In this document: positions 45,049 through 56,304 of the stretch, piece after piece | How positions within the stretch are numbered: position 1 is the stretch's first letter | How the letters are laid out: every line of letters starts with the position of its first letter | Assembly: GCA_039707655.1 (NCBI GenBank) | Contig: CM077675.1 | Location: 417,879,162-417,943,161, forward strand | Reading direction: 5' to 3' | Source of the DNA: Elymus sibiricus | Lineage: Eukaryota; Streptophyta; Magnoliopsida; Poales; Poaceae | DNA length: 64,000 bases | Translations under genes and position numbers: made by a program | The notes under the pieces: model-generated | Database searches by the model: none | What the model was told of the DNA's origin: nothing | The model's input: the letters and a program-made list of their open reading frames with translations, nothing else

Positions 45049-46307
45049 ACCCACACCAACACAACACACTCACCCAAGGCTAGATACAAGGACGCTGAAA
45101 ACAGCAACACCACCCAAAACTACTCCAAGCAAACAACGGATGAAACACTAAGCACTACTATGAAGTCGTCGGAGCCCTCAGCCGTGGATGAGCCACCGCG
45201 ATGAGCAGAAGCTGTGCATGATGAACAATGGGCTCCAAGACAGTGCCTTCAGGAAGGGAACGACACCGGAGCGTTGCCACCGCCCAATCCAAGGATTAGT
45301 GTTTCCCCCGGAGCACCACAACGACATGTGAGATATCGCGACGACGCCTTCAAGAAGGGGGCGGCGCTGGAACGCCATTGCCGCCGGCCTGACAAGTCAG
45401 AGCGGGTTTTCACCCCGACCAACACTCATCGTCATGGACAGACTACCGCACCACCGCCATTGAACGGCACACCTCGGCCACCATGCCGCCCACACGGCCA
45501 TGGTGATCAGACAACACCCGAGCCGTGAGCTCCGCCCACGAGCAACCCGGCTTCCACCATCAGGGCCGCCGCCCAAGCATCTGAGCCCAACCCTCGTCCA
45601 TAGATACACCGTACTGACACAGCCGGCCAGAAAGGGGCAGAACATCCCTTCCACCCCAAAGCGGACACCTTGGCAGGGTTGGAGGCCTTGGCTGCTAGAT
45701 CTGGGCCAGGGGAACTCTGGCAGCCACATGGAGCAGCCACCAGATGCAACGTAGGGGCAACCTACCCCCTTCCCAAAGTCCCCTGCCACCTCCGGCAAGC
45801 CCTCGCGCACACCAACACCGCGCCGTCGAACCACCCTTGCCAATCGAGCATGTACCTGAAACCGTAGAGGAGGGAGGAAGCTCACCCGAGTGAGCCGCAG
45901 AGGAACAGACGCCGGAGCAAGTCCCGCCGTCACCGCGACCAGACCGGACGACCTCGTGGAAGCAGGCATGCCGCTGCCAGCCACCTCCACGCAGAGCCCA
46001 CGGGGACCTCCGCCGCCACCCCGCGACGCCCGCCACCACCAGGAACCAGATCCGCCGAGATCTGGCCGGAGGTGCGCCGGCCCGCCACCGCCCGATTTGA
46101 CCTTGTCGCAGCCATTGCGCCGCATACGGCCACCAGGTCACCATCGTGCCGCCATCAGGGGCCCCGGACGACACCATGACGGAGCACCGCCGCGCCGCTA
46201 GCCCCCTCCATAGGCCAGAGCCCCCTCGCGCGAAGCCATCCCGCGCTGACCATGGACCACGGGCGGAGGAGAGAGAAGGCCCCGCCGCCGCCCTGCCGGC
46301 CAGGCTT

Positions 46308-47865
46308 TGATACGTCTCCAGCGTATCTATAATTTTTATTGTTCCATGCTGATATATTATCATTCTAGAATACTTTTTGGGTCATTATTTACCAATTTAT
46401 AATATTTTTGAGCACTGACCTATTGACCCAGTGCCCAGTGCCAGTTGCTGTTTTCTTTGCAGGTTTACTATACCAAACGAAGTCCAATTGCCACGAAACT
46501 TTTTGATGATTTTTTCTGGACTATATGAAGACCTAGAAGCTTCGGAAGGAAGCCGGGAGGCACACGAGGGCCCCACCACACATCAGGGCACGCCCTAGGG
46601 GGGCCGCGCCCTGATATGTGGTGGCCCCCTCAGGCACCTCCCGACGTCCCTCTTCGGCCTACAAATTCTCTAATATTCTGAAAACCCTGGAGGCAGTCCC
46701 GAAACCCTTTTTCTGCCACCGCAAGTCTTTGTTCCGTCGCGAGGCCATCCGGAGCTCCATTCCGGCACCCTGCCGGAGTGGGGATCGATCACGGAGGGCC
46801 TCTTCATCAACCTTGCTGCCCTCATGGTGATGTGTGAGTAGTTCACCACAGACCTACGGGTCCAAAGCTAGTACCTAGATGGCAATCTCTCTCTCTCTTA
46901 TGATCTTCAATACAATGGTCATCGCATCTTCACTTTGATCTATCCGATGTAATTCTATTGTGCGGTGTGTTTGTTGGGATCCGATGAATTGTGGGTTTAT
47001 GTTCAGATTATTCATGAAAAGTATTTGAGATGACTCTGAATTATATTATCTCTAAGTGCATTATAGCTTCGTAACGCTCTCCGATCTATTGATGTGCTTT
47101 GTCCAAGTAGATTGATATTTCTTTGGTGGGAGTGGTGCGTTGTGGTAGGTTCAACCTGGCGAGTTTCTATATCCCAGTGACAAAGTAGGGGACAAGATGT
47201 GTCTTTGTGTTGTTTCTACTAAGGATAAAACGATGGGGTTCATTCATATTGTTTGAGTTTACTTTGTCTACATCATGTCACTGTTCTCCAAGCATTACTC
47301 TATTTTACTTAATACTCTAGATGCATGCTGGATAGCGGGCGATGAGTGGAGGAATAGTAATAGGTGCAAGCAGGAGTCGGCCTATTTGCTTATGAACGTG
47401 ATGCCTATATATACATGATCATTGCCGTGAACATCGCATAACTATCCGCTTTTCTATCAATTGCCCAACAGTAATTTGTTTACCCACCGTATGCTGCCTA
47501 CATGAGAGATGTCGCTAGGGAACACTATGCCCCCCGGGTCAATTCACTTATATATTCGCAAACGCTATATTTACTTTGCTGCCTTTATTTATCTTTTATT
47601 TTATTTTGCATTTTATATTTATCAACAATTATCTACACAACTCATTTGCTTGCAAATAACGAGATCAAGGGGATTGACAACCCTCTTGCCCGCGTTGGGT
47701 GCAAGTTGTTTATTCATTTGTGTGCAGCCGCTGAAGACGTTGAGGATTGATATTCCTACTGGTTCGATAAACCTTGGTTTCATAACTGAGGGAAATACTT
47801 ATCCACTTTGTTCTGCAATTACCCGTTCCTCTTCACGGAAAACCCAACACAGATCACAAGTATCA
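46308..47865 (+). repeat. 5' LTR of Gypsy B
   Basis: A 1558-bp LTR runs from TGATACGTCTCC to AAGTATCA and is followed by 11 bases and the primer site. An inverted pair around CAGGGCGCGCCC-type sequence near 46580-46620 can form a hairpin. Confidence 0.93.
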
Positions 47866-47876
47866 GGAAGTATTTC

Positions 47877-47894
47877 TGGCGCCGTTGCCGGGGA
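47877..47894 (+). other. Primer-binding site, tRNA-Asp
   Basis: TGGCGCCGTTGCCGGGGA is complementary to the 3' end of plant tRNA-Asp as I remember it, with no mismatch. Confidence 0.85.
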
Positions 47895-48084
47895 ATATCA
47901 TCATCAACTACCAAGTAACTTCACACAAATTTTCATTCACTTATTCTTCTTTTTATTTGCTGTTATATTTAGATTGTCACATAAAAATAAAAAATACAAA
48001 AAAATTTACCTTTGCTTGTTACTAGTTTACTTCTTTGCTTGCTAGTTTGCTTGTTTTACTTGTTACTTTACTTGCTCAGTCACC

Positions 48085-49557
48085 ATGTCTCAAGATACTA
48101 CTAACTTCTGTGACTTCTCAAATACTAATAATAATGATTTTATTATTACACCTATACCACCCGCCACTAGTGTGGAGGCTTTTGATATTAATGCCGCATT
48201 GCTAAATCTTGTCATGAAAGATCAATTTTCGGGAAGTCCTAATGAGGATCCCGCGTCACATCTTAATACCTTTGTTGAATTATGTGACATGCAAAAGAAA
48301 AAGTATATGGATAAATATATTGTGAAATTAAAATTATTTCCTTTTTCACTAAGATATAAAGCTAAAGCTTGGTTTTCATCTTTACCTCGTAATAGTATTG
48401 GAACATGGGATAAGTGTAAAGATGCTTTTATTGCCAAGTATTTTCCTCCTGCTAAGATCATCTCCCTTAGAAATCAAATAATGAATTTTAGACAGCAAGA
48501 TCAAGAGCATGTTGCACAAGCTTGGGAGAGAATAAAATTAATGATAAGGAATTTTCCAACTCACGGTTTAAATATGTGGATGATTATCCAAAACTTCTAT
48601 GCTGGATTAAACTTTGTGTCTAGAAATCTTCTAGATTCTGCTGCAGGTGGTACCTTTATGGATGTGACCTTAGGAGAGGACATAAAACTTCTGGACAACA
48701 TTATGACAAATTATTCTCAATGGCATACCGAAAGGGCTCCAACCGGTAAGAATGTAAATTCTGTTGAAGAAATCGCTACTTTGAGTGAAAAAGTGGATGC
48801 CCTTATGAATATGGTTGCTAGTAAAAATGCTCATGTTGATCCCAATGATGTTCCCTTGTCTACTTTTATTGAGCAAAATAATGATGCCATTGATGTGAAC
48901 TTTGTCTCGCGAAATAATTTCAATAACAATGCTTATAGAGGAAATTTTAATTCTAGGTCGTATCCCGGTAATTCCTCTAACAACTATGAAAACTCTTATG
49001 GTAATACTTATGGCAATTCTTCTAAAAATGCTAATAGGATACCCTCTGATCTTGAGAACACAATTAAAGAATTTATTAATTATCAAAAGGTTTTCAACAC
49101 TATGGTAGAAGAAAAATTGCATGTAGTTGACACTTTGGCTAAAAACATGGATAGAATTGCTCTTGATGTGGAAACTCTTAAAAATAAAGCTTTGCCACCC
49201 AAGCATGATTTCAATGATGCTATTAAATATATCCAAATATCTATTAATGAAAGTAAGGAGAGGACCGCTAAGTTGAGAGCTAAGCGGGCATTCTTTGAAA
49301 AAGCTCTTCCACCCGGTTTTTACCGGAATCATGATGAAGATCTTAAAATGATTGGTGTTTCTCCTATTGAATCTTTATTTACTTCTCTGAATATAAATTA
49401 TAAAGGGACTGGAGATGATTCAACTTTAGTAGAGGACCATCTCGTTTGCTTGGAGGGTGATGATTTTAATGTTAAAACTGGAAAATGTGGGTTTGGAGAG
49501 GTCAAAACTTCAACTAGTGATGTACCCACTATCTTGGATTACAAGGACTTTAATTAA
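48085..49557 (+). CDS. Gypsy B gag, 490 aa
   Basis: An open frame of 490 codons starts MSQDTTNFCDF about 190 bases after the primer site. The capsid core at residues about 55-190 has FSGSPNEDPASHLNTFVELC, LFPFSLRYKAKAWFSSLP, WDKCKDAFIAKYFPP and QAWERIKLMI, the Athila-type gag pattern. An Asn/Tyr-rich stretch around residues 270-315 and a charged helix follow. I see no CCHC knuckle. The frame ends at TAA 49555-49557, but protease continues in the same frame right after, and CAA would restore a gag-protease fusion. The protein would form the particle. Confidence 0.88.
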   Translation: MSQDTTNFCDFSNTNNNDFIITPIPPATSVEAFDINAALLNLVMKDQFSGSPNEDPASHLNTFVELCDMQKKKYMDKYIVKLKLFPFSLRYKAKAWFSSLPRNSIGTWDKCKDAFIAKYFPPAKIISLRNQIMNFRQQDQEHVAQAWERIKLMIRNFPTHGLNMWMIIQNFYAGLNFVSRNLLDSAAGGTFMDVTLGEDIKLLDNIMTNYSQWHTERAPTGKNVNSVEEIATLSEKVDALMNMVASKNAHVDPNDVPLSTFIEQNNDAIDVNFVSRNNFNNNAYRGNFNSRSYPGNSSNNYENSYGNTYGNSSKNANRIPSDLENTIKEFINYQKVFNTMVEEKLHVVDTLAKNMDRIALDVETLKNKALPPKHDFNDAIKYIQISINESKERTAKLRAKRAFFEKALPPGFYRNHDEDLKMIGVSPIESLFTSLNINYKGTGDDSTLVEDHLVCLEGDDFNVKTGKCGFGEVKTSTSDVPTILDYKDFN

Positions 49558-50181
49558 GAAAATTGCTCTTTAGTAGAATGTATTTCCTTATTGCAATCCG
49601 TTATTATCTCACCCAATACTTATGAACAAAATAAAGCTTTTACCGAACACATAGTAGAAGCTATGATAAGAGCTTATGATGAGAAACTTAAGCTTGAAGT
49701 TTCTATTCCTAGAAAATTACATGATGAGTGGGAACCTACTATCAAAATAAAGATCAATAAATATGAATGCAATGCTTTGTGTGACCTTGGTGCTAGTGTT
49801 TCAAATATTCCTAAAACTCTTTGTGATGTACTCGGTCTCACTAATATTGAAGATTGTTCTCTCAACTTGCATCTTGCGGATTCTACTATCAAGAAACCTT
49901 TAGGTAGAATTAATTATGTGATTATTATTGCAAATAAAAATTATGTTCCTGTAGATTTCATTGTGCTTGATATTGATTGCAATCCTTCTTGTCCCATAAT
50001 ACTTGGAATACCATTCTTACGAACTATAGGTGCAATCATTGACATGAAAGAGGGAAACATAAGATTCCAATTACCATTAAAGAAAGGGATGGAACACTTC
50101 CCTATAAATAGAATTAAACCACCTTATGAATCAATTATGAGAGCTACTTATGGGTGGAGTGTCAAAGATGACAATACTTGA
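49558..50181 (+). CDS. Gypsy B protease, in frame after gag stop
   Basis: The frame is the same as gag and has no further stop until 50179-50181; the first ATG is at 49591. The aspartic protease core is at 49740-50040: NALCDLGASVSNIP, where DLG replaces the usual DTG or DSG as in many Athila-type elements, then LADSTIKKPLGRI and the CPIILGIPFLRTIGAIID flap-distal block. The C-terminus is YGWSVKDDNT. RT does not follow, so this is a natural end for the coding capacity. Translation would need reading through the TAA or internal initiation. Confidence 0.82.
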   Translation, partial: ENCSLVECISLLQSVIISPNTYEQNKAFTEHIVEAMIRAYDEKLKLEVSIPRKLHDEWEPTIKIKINKYECNALCDLGASVSNIPKTLCDVLGLTNIEDCSLNLHLADSTIKKPLGRINYVIIIANKNYVPVDFIVLDIDCNPSCPIILGIPFLRTIGAIIDMKEGNIRFQLPLKKGMEHFPINRIKPPYESIMRATYGWSVKDDNT

Positions 50182-53026
50182 AACTATGCATTATGCCTAG
50201 CTAGGGGCATAAAACAATAGCGCTTGTTGGGAGACAACCCAATAGTTATCTTTAATTTTTTTCTTAGAACTTTCTGTTTATTTTTAATAGAATGATTATT
50301 GCCTCTGTAATGATTATGTTTTTGTGTTTAAATTAGTGTTAGTGCCAAGTAAAGCCTTTGGGATGACTCACAAGATGAGTAGAATCGATGCTGAAACAAA
50401 CCAGACACTTTTGACTCCAGTACAGGAATTTTATTTTTTTTCTGGAGTGTGATAATGATCTGAAATGTTTACACATGGTTGCTATGCAAATTTTAGAGGT
50501 TATCCTAATTTTTCAGAATTTTTAGAGTTACAGAAGTATAGGTTCTCTACAGATTGCTACAGACTGTTCTGTTTTAGACAGATTCTGTTTTTGCTTGCAT
50601 AGTTGCTTATTTTGATTAAACTATGGATTGTATCGGGGAGTATAAGCCATGGAGAAGTTAGAATACAGTAACTATTACGCATTTATGAAATTTGAATCAA
50701 TTTACAACAGTACTTAAAGTATGCAATATGTTTCTTATACTAATGGATCTCACGAGGTTTTGTTGAGTTTTCAGTGATTGAAGTTTTCAAGTTTTGGGTG
50801 TTATCTTGATGGACAAAGGAATAAGGAGTAGTAAGAGCCTAAACTTGGGGATGCCCAAGGCACCCCAAGGTAATATTTTAAAGGATACTCAAGCATCTAG
50901 GCTTGGGGATGCCCGGGAAGGCATCCCCTCTTTCGTCTCAAATCCATTGGTATGTCACTTGAAGCTATATTTTTATTCGTCGCATAATATGAGTTTTGCT
51001 TGGAGCGTCATTTGCTTTTGTTTGCTTTTACTTTTTGTTTGCCACAATCATTGTTTGCTGAACACACCTATTTAAGGGAGACACACCTTCATTATAATTT
51101 GTTAGAATACTCTATGTGCTTCACTTATATCTTTTGAGCTTAGCAGTTGCTCTAGTACTTCACTTATATCTTTTTGAGCACGGTGGCGTGTAGATTTTAA
51201 ATAAATGATTTCACTCTCGTTCTTCACTTATATTTGTTTAAGAGTTAATAAATAGTGACGGTAATTTGCATGCGTCATAAAGACTACTCCAAAAATATTA
51301 GGTATTCAAAGAGTGATAATCAAAACCATCATGTAGCACATATAAAGAAATTGTGGGTTAATGATATTGATGTAGTAATGTGAAATAAGTGTGAGTTCAT
51401 AATAGTTAAACCGCAGAAGTGTCGATATTAAAAGGGGTTGACCTTTTTGTTCATCTAAAAATTAAAGAGGCATGGTGATTATGTGTGAGCATTTCTATTC
51501 CTCATTGAAATCCTAGTGTTGTTTCGGGTCGGAAGCGCGCGATGGTTAACTCCTACCAACCTCTTCCCTCGGGGCATGCGACTAGTACTTTGATTTATGA
51601 TAAACTAATAAAACTTTGCAATAAGTATATGAGTTCTTTATGACTAATGTGAAACCATGGACATACGCAATCTCACCTTTTCATAATTTTCTAGCCTCTT
51701 CGGTACCGTGCATAGACCGTTCTCACCCCGAGGATTGGTGCAACTTTCGCCGGTGCATCCAAACCCCGTGACATGATACGACCTGTTGCACATAAGCCTT
51801 ATTATATCTTCCTCAAAACAGCCACCATACCTACCTATCATGGCATTTCCATAGCCATTCCGAGATATATTGCCATGCAAATTCCATCGTCACTTCACAT
51901 GACTAGTTCGTTCATCGTCATATTGCTTTGCTTGATCATATAGAGATGACATAGTTTTTGTGGCAAAGCCACCTTCATAATGTTTTTGATACATGTCACG
52001 CTAGATCATTGCACATCCTGGTACACTGCCAGAGGCATTCATACAGAGTCATAGCTTCATATCAGTTCTCCATGTTGAGTTGTAAGTAAATAAAAGTGTG
52101 ATGATCATCATTGTTACAGCATTATCCCAGTGAGAAAAGAATGATGGAGACGATGATTCTCCCATAAGTAGAGATGAGACTCCTGACGAAAATAAAGATG
52201 GGGGAGGCCAAATGAGCCCACCATCCACTCTGGAAAAAAATGAGAGAAAATGAGAGAAGGGACTTTGCTACTATCCTTTACCACACTTGTGCCTCAAAGT
52301 GGCACCATGTTCCTCATGTAGAGAGTCTCATGATATATCAATTTCATATGCTAGTGGGAATTACCTATTCATTATTTCAAACTTGGCTTGTATATTCCTA
52401 CGACGGGCTTCCTCAAATGCCCGAGGTATTCATGAGCAAGAAAGTTGGATGCACACCCCACTTAGCTTCATTTGGGCTTTCATACACTTATAGCTCTAGT
52501 GCATCATTTGCATGGCAATCCCTACTCCTTGCATTGACATCTATCGATGGGCATCTCCATAGCCCGTTTGTACGCCTAGTCGATGTGAGACTATCTTCTC
52601 CACTTCCTACCCCTTTGATATCTACCACCATACTCTATTCCACCTAAATGCTATGTCCAATGGCTCACGCTCATGTATTGCGTGAAGAATAAAAAGTTGA
52701 TGCATATTGAAAAAGTATGAACCAATTGCCTGACTTGGACACCGTGGTGCTTAACATTTGTATTAACGTGGTGAAGATGGAGCCATGCCTTGCTAATACA
52801 ATAAGATGAATGGGGGGGTAAACATTTCTTAAGGATTGTATACTTTTAGGAATTAACAATTTTGTTTCTTACACTTTGAATATTGCTATGTTAATATTTG
52901 TTGATTCATCTTTTCTCAATGAGCATACCTGAATAAGATTACATAGTGGATAGCATGTCACATCAAAAATTCTGTTTTTATCATTTACCTACTCGAGGAC
53001 ATGAAGGAATTAAGCTTGGGGATGCT
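50182..53026 (+). other. Non-coding internal region of Gypsy B
   Basis: This 2.8-kb region lies where pol would be. Only short frames occur, without RT, RNase H or integrase motifs on either strand. It has a repeated phrase CTTGGGGATGCCC (50840 and 50910) and the polypurine tract AAGCTTGGGGATGCT ending at 53026. Confidence 0.75.
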
Positions 53027-54605
53027 TGATACGTCTCCAACGTATCTATAATTTTTGATTGTTTCATGCTGATATATTCTCATTCTAGGATACTTTTTGG
53101 GTCATTATTTACCAATTTATAATATTTTTGAGCAATAACCTATTGACCCAGTGCCAAGTGCCAGTTGTTGTTTTCTGTGTGTTTTTGCCTTTGCAGGTTT
53201 ACTATACCAAACGAAGTTCAATTGCCACGAAACTTTTTGATGATTTTTTCTAGACTATATGAAGACCAGGAAGCTTCGGAAGGGAGCCGATAGGCACACG
53301 AGGGCCGCACCACACATCAGGGCGCGCCCTATGGGGGGCGCGCCCTGATATGTGGTGGCCCCCTCGGGCACCTCCCGACGTCCCTCTTCGGCCTATAAAT
53401 TCTCTAATATTCTGAAAACCCTGGAGGCAGTCCCAAAACCCTTTTTCCGCCGCCACAAGTCTCTGTTCCGTCGCGAGGCCATCTGGAGCTCCGTTTCGGC
53501 ACCCTGCCGGAGTGGGGATCGATCACGGAGAGCCTCTTCATCAACCTTGCTGCCCTCATGATGATGTGTCAGTAGTTCACCATAGACCTACGGGTCCAAA
53601 GCTAGTACCTAGATGGCAATCTCTCTCCCTTATGATCTTCAATACAATGGTCATCACATCTTCGCTTTGATCTATCCGATGTAATCCTATTGTGCGGTGT
53701 GTTTGTTGGGATCCGATGAATTGTGGGTTTCTGTTCAGATTATTCATGAAAATTATTTGAGATGCCTCTGAATTATATTATCTCTTAAGTGCATGATCAT
53801 TATAGCTTCGTAATGCTCTCCGATCTATTGATGTGCTTTGGTCAAGTAGATTGATATTTCTTCGGTGGGAGTGGTGCATTGTGGTAGGTTCAACCTGGCG
53901 AGTTTCTATATCCTAGCGACAAAGTAGGGGACAAGATGTGTCTTTGTGTTGTTGCTACTAAGGATAAAACAATGGGGTTCATTCATATTGTTTGAGTTTA
54001 CTTTGTCTACATCATGTCATCGTTCTCCAAGCATTACTCTATTTTACTTAATACTCTAGATGCATGCTAGATAGCGGTCGGTGAGTGGAGTAATAGTAAT
54101 AGGTGCAGGTAGGAGTCGGCCTATTTGCTTATGGACGTGATGCCTATATATACATGATCATTGCCGTGAACATCGCATAACTATCCGCTTTTCTATCAAT
54201 TGCCCAACAGTAATTTGTTTACCCACTGTATGCTGCCTACATGAGAGATGTCGCTAGGGAACACTATGCCCCTCGGGTCTATTCACTTATATATTCGCAA
54301 ACGCTATATTTACTTTGCTGCCTTTATTTATCTTTTATTTTATTTTGTATTTTATATTTATCAACAATTATCTACACAACTCATTTGCTTGCAAATAACG
54401 AGATCAAGGGGATTGACAACCCTCTTGCCCGCGTTGGGTGCAAGTTGTTTGTTCATTTGTGTGCAGCCGCTGAAGACAGTTGAGGATTGATATTCCTATT
54501 GGTTCCATAAACCTTGGTTTCATAACTAAGGGAAATACTTATCCGCTTTGTGCTGTAATTACCCGTTCCTCTTCACGGAAAACCCAACGCAGATCACAAG
54601 TATCA
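53027..54605 (+). repeat. 3' LTR of Gypsy B
   Basis: A 1579-bp LTR pairs with 46308-47865 and ends AAGTATCA before GGCTT. Confidence 0.93.
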
Positions 54606-54750
54606 GGCTTCGCCTGACGGCGAGGGAGGCGGGCCAAGGAGAGGAGGGAGGAGGCGGCGGGATAGGGTTTCCCCTCGGGGCGCTCGCGGGAGCGCCGCGA
54701 TAGGGGTGGGGGCCTTTGTCCGTCTCCTGCCTGACTAGAGTAGTAATCCC

Positions 54751-55285
54751 GATCTAGACCTTTATAGAGTACTTTATTTACCTAATGAGAACCCACGCTC
54801 CTCATGCTTCATCTAAATGATCATTGCTCCATCTTCTTGGTCACTCGCTGCCGCTGGCACTACATCTCCCCAAAGTTTAGACTGCTTGTAACTACAAGAT
54901 CAAAAAGTCTCCCGTAGTTGTAGGCAGTGGTGGAGCTTGCCGAAAATCAAGGGGGGAGGGGGGCGAAACATAAATCATCAGTGTTTAGGAGGGCGAGGGA
55001 TAAATGCTAAAAAAATCTAATCTAAGCCTCCCTAAAAAATCTTTACGAATTGATCAAAGGCTGGGGGGGGGCAGCGCCCCCCTGGCCCCAACATAGCTCC
55101 GCCACTGGTTATACAGTATAACAAATATATTCAGTTCCTCCGTATAGTGGAAGTTGGAAGATAGAATGTTAGTTTAATTTCCCTTAGCGAAGATTTTGCA
55201 GTGTTAACACTTGTAGAAAAGGAACGGCAAGAAGATAAAATGTGCAAACAAACTTGAGAAATCACATGCAAGCAAATAAGCCTTT
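54751..55285. repeat. Segmental duplicate, copy 2 (right part), with empty CACTA site
   Basis: This continues copy 2 after the 18-kb insertion and matches 32080-32566. At 55285 the sequence goes on as TTTGTTTCTTCTGAT where copy 1 has the CACTA end, so it shows the unoccupied site. It includes the short inverted-repeat element at 54925-55107. Confidence 0.9.
54925..55107. repeat. Short inverted-repeat element, copy in duplicate 2
   Basis: The ends CAGTGGTGGAGCT and AGCTCCGCCACTG bound 183 bp. It has about 50 bases (GGCTGGGGGG ... CCCCCCTGGCC) that the copy at 32254-32387 lost, so this is the better preserved version. Confidence 0.6.
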
Positions 55286-55759
55286 GTTTCTTCTGATAAA
55301 CATATGGAACAACATAGTAGCCGAATGGAGTAACAAGTTCGTTTGAAGATAACCATATTAGTAGCTAGTGCATGATAATTTGCTCCAGATTCCTGAATGA
55401 AAAAATTAGAATAAAAAATCACTAAGAAAATCATATTAAATATCTAAAGACTATTTTTTAACAAAAAATTTGCATGTAATCAGAATAGCATATTGTTCTT
55501 TCAACAAAACATAGATGGGCTCTTGACAGTTGGCGACAATAAAGATGTAAATTTCATAGTTGTTGTTCCACAACTTCTTGTTTTATGTGTTTGGGAACAA
55601 AAAGTTTGCTAGTCCAGAACCATTGTAACTTTTACATTGAGTACTATTGTGTTTTTAATTTTAGTTTTAAGATGGGCAAGAAGTATCAGCGGACAGATAA
55701 TAAAATATGATGGTATGTTTCACTAAGTTCTATCACAATCACAATTCTGCTAAATTGTA
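55286..55759. other. Interval without recognised feature
   Basis: AT-rich sequence continues the ancestral locus past the CACTA empty site. No ORF, RNA or element end is recognised. Confidence 0.6.
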
Positions 55760-56200
55760 TGTCGGAACTAAAACCGGCTGATCTTGGGTAGGGGCCGCCG
55801 AGTTGTGGATCTAGGATCAATGGGTAACAAGAGACAAGGGAGACAATGTTTACCTAGGTTCGGGCCCTCCTGTGAGGTAAAACCCTATGTCCTGCTTGAT
55901 TGTATTGATGTGATGGAGTATCGAGTACAAGATAATCTACCTCGAGATCGTATGTTTGTGCTATAAACCCTAAGGTGAGTAATTGTGTCTCTATGGACTA
56001 AAACCCTCGGCTTATATAGATGCCCAGGGTACCTTGGTTACACATTAGATCGGTTTCCAACTATAGATTAACATGCCAGATACAGAAGTCTTCCTTGGGG
56101 TACACGTCAAGTCTTCGGCAGTTTCCATCTTGCTTACGATTGAGTCTTCAGCTTCGGCCAGCCTCCGGGCGATGGCTCAGTGGGCATCTTGCTATCATGT
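55760..56200 (-). repeat. LTR fragment, Gypsy type
   Basis: This starts TGTCGGAACTAAAACC and contains TTTACCTAGGTTCGGGCCC, GTCCTGCTTGATTG and TTATATAGATGCCC in the same order as in the LTR at 2461-3012. It has no clear CA end on the right and is cut before the Helitron-like end. It is probably a truncated solo LTR. Confidence 0.6.
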
Positions 56201-56270
56201 TATTCTTCTTTTTATCGAAGTATTTTCCTTATTATGCAAAATAGTTAATATTAGGTGTACTAATACACTA

Positions 56271-56303
56271 CTAGCAGGCGGAGGCACGGCGGCACGCCGT
56301 GCC
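56271..56303 (-). mobile_element. Candidate Helitron 3' terminus
   Basis: On the minus strand there is a hairpin with 9-bp GC-rich stem and 3-base loop (GGCACGGCG TGC CGCCGTGCC, 56303-56283), eight bases, then CTAG (56274-56271) followed by T. This is the Helitron 3' rule: hairpin, then CTRR, insertion before T. The base left of it on the plus strand is A, as expected for A|T insertion. The body would extend right. I could not fix a 5' TC end, and no Rep-helicase is seen, so a non-autonomous copy is likely. Confidence 0.6.
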
Positions 56304-56304
56304 C

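Larger units (their letters stand above)
46308..54605 (+). mobile_element. Gypsy retrotransposon B (Athila-like), gag-protease only
   Basis: A complete 8298-bp plus-strand element has LTRs 46308-47865 and 53027-54605, perfect target duplication GGCTT (46303-46307 and 54606-54610), a perfect tRNA-Asp primer site, and a polypurine tract. It codes gag and protease but has no RT, RNase H or integrase. The 2.8 kb after protease is non-coding, so it must rely on another element for pol. LTRs start TGATACGTCTCC, sharing TGATACGTC with the Gypsy A family. The two LTRs are very similar, with an extra insertion of about 15 bp near 53180. Confidence 0.93.
36676..54750 (-). mobile_element. LINE-like retroposon, split by two Gypsy elements
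   Basis: The outer ends are flanked by a perfect 15-bp duplication GATCTAGACCTTTAT (36661-36675 and 54751-54765); the uninterrupted sequence exists at 32080-32094. A 15-bp duplication is typical of target-primed reverse transcription. Without the inserts the element is three pieces: 36676-36748, 45054-46307 and 54611-54750, about 1.47 kb. Read on the minus strand, it starts with a GC-rich leader and ends with TTTATATATAAAGC and GAAACCCTTTTTCGTC, which I remember as a cereal LINE 3' end. No RT is found, so it is a deletion derivative or non-autonomous copy. No poly(A) remains. Confidence 0.7.

Noticed and set aside
45397..46363. Minus-strand ORFs of 242 and 222 codons
   Set aside because: GC-rich part of the LINE-like retroposon; Gly/Trp/Arg-rich translations with overlapping frames on both strands and no recognised motif.
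48670..49332. 220-codon minus-strand ORF
   Set aside because: Antisense of the gag gene of Gypsy B.
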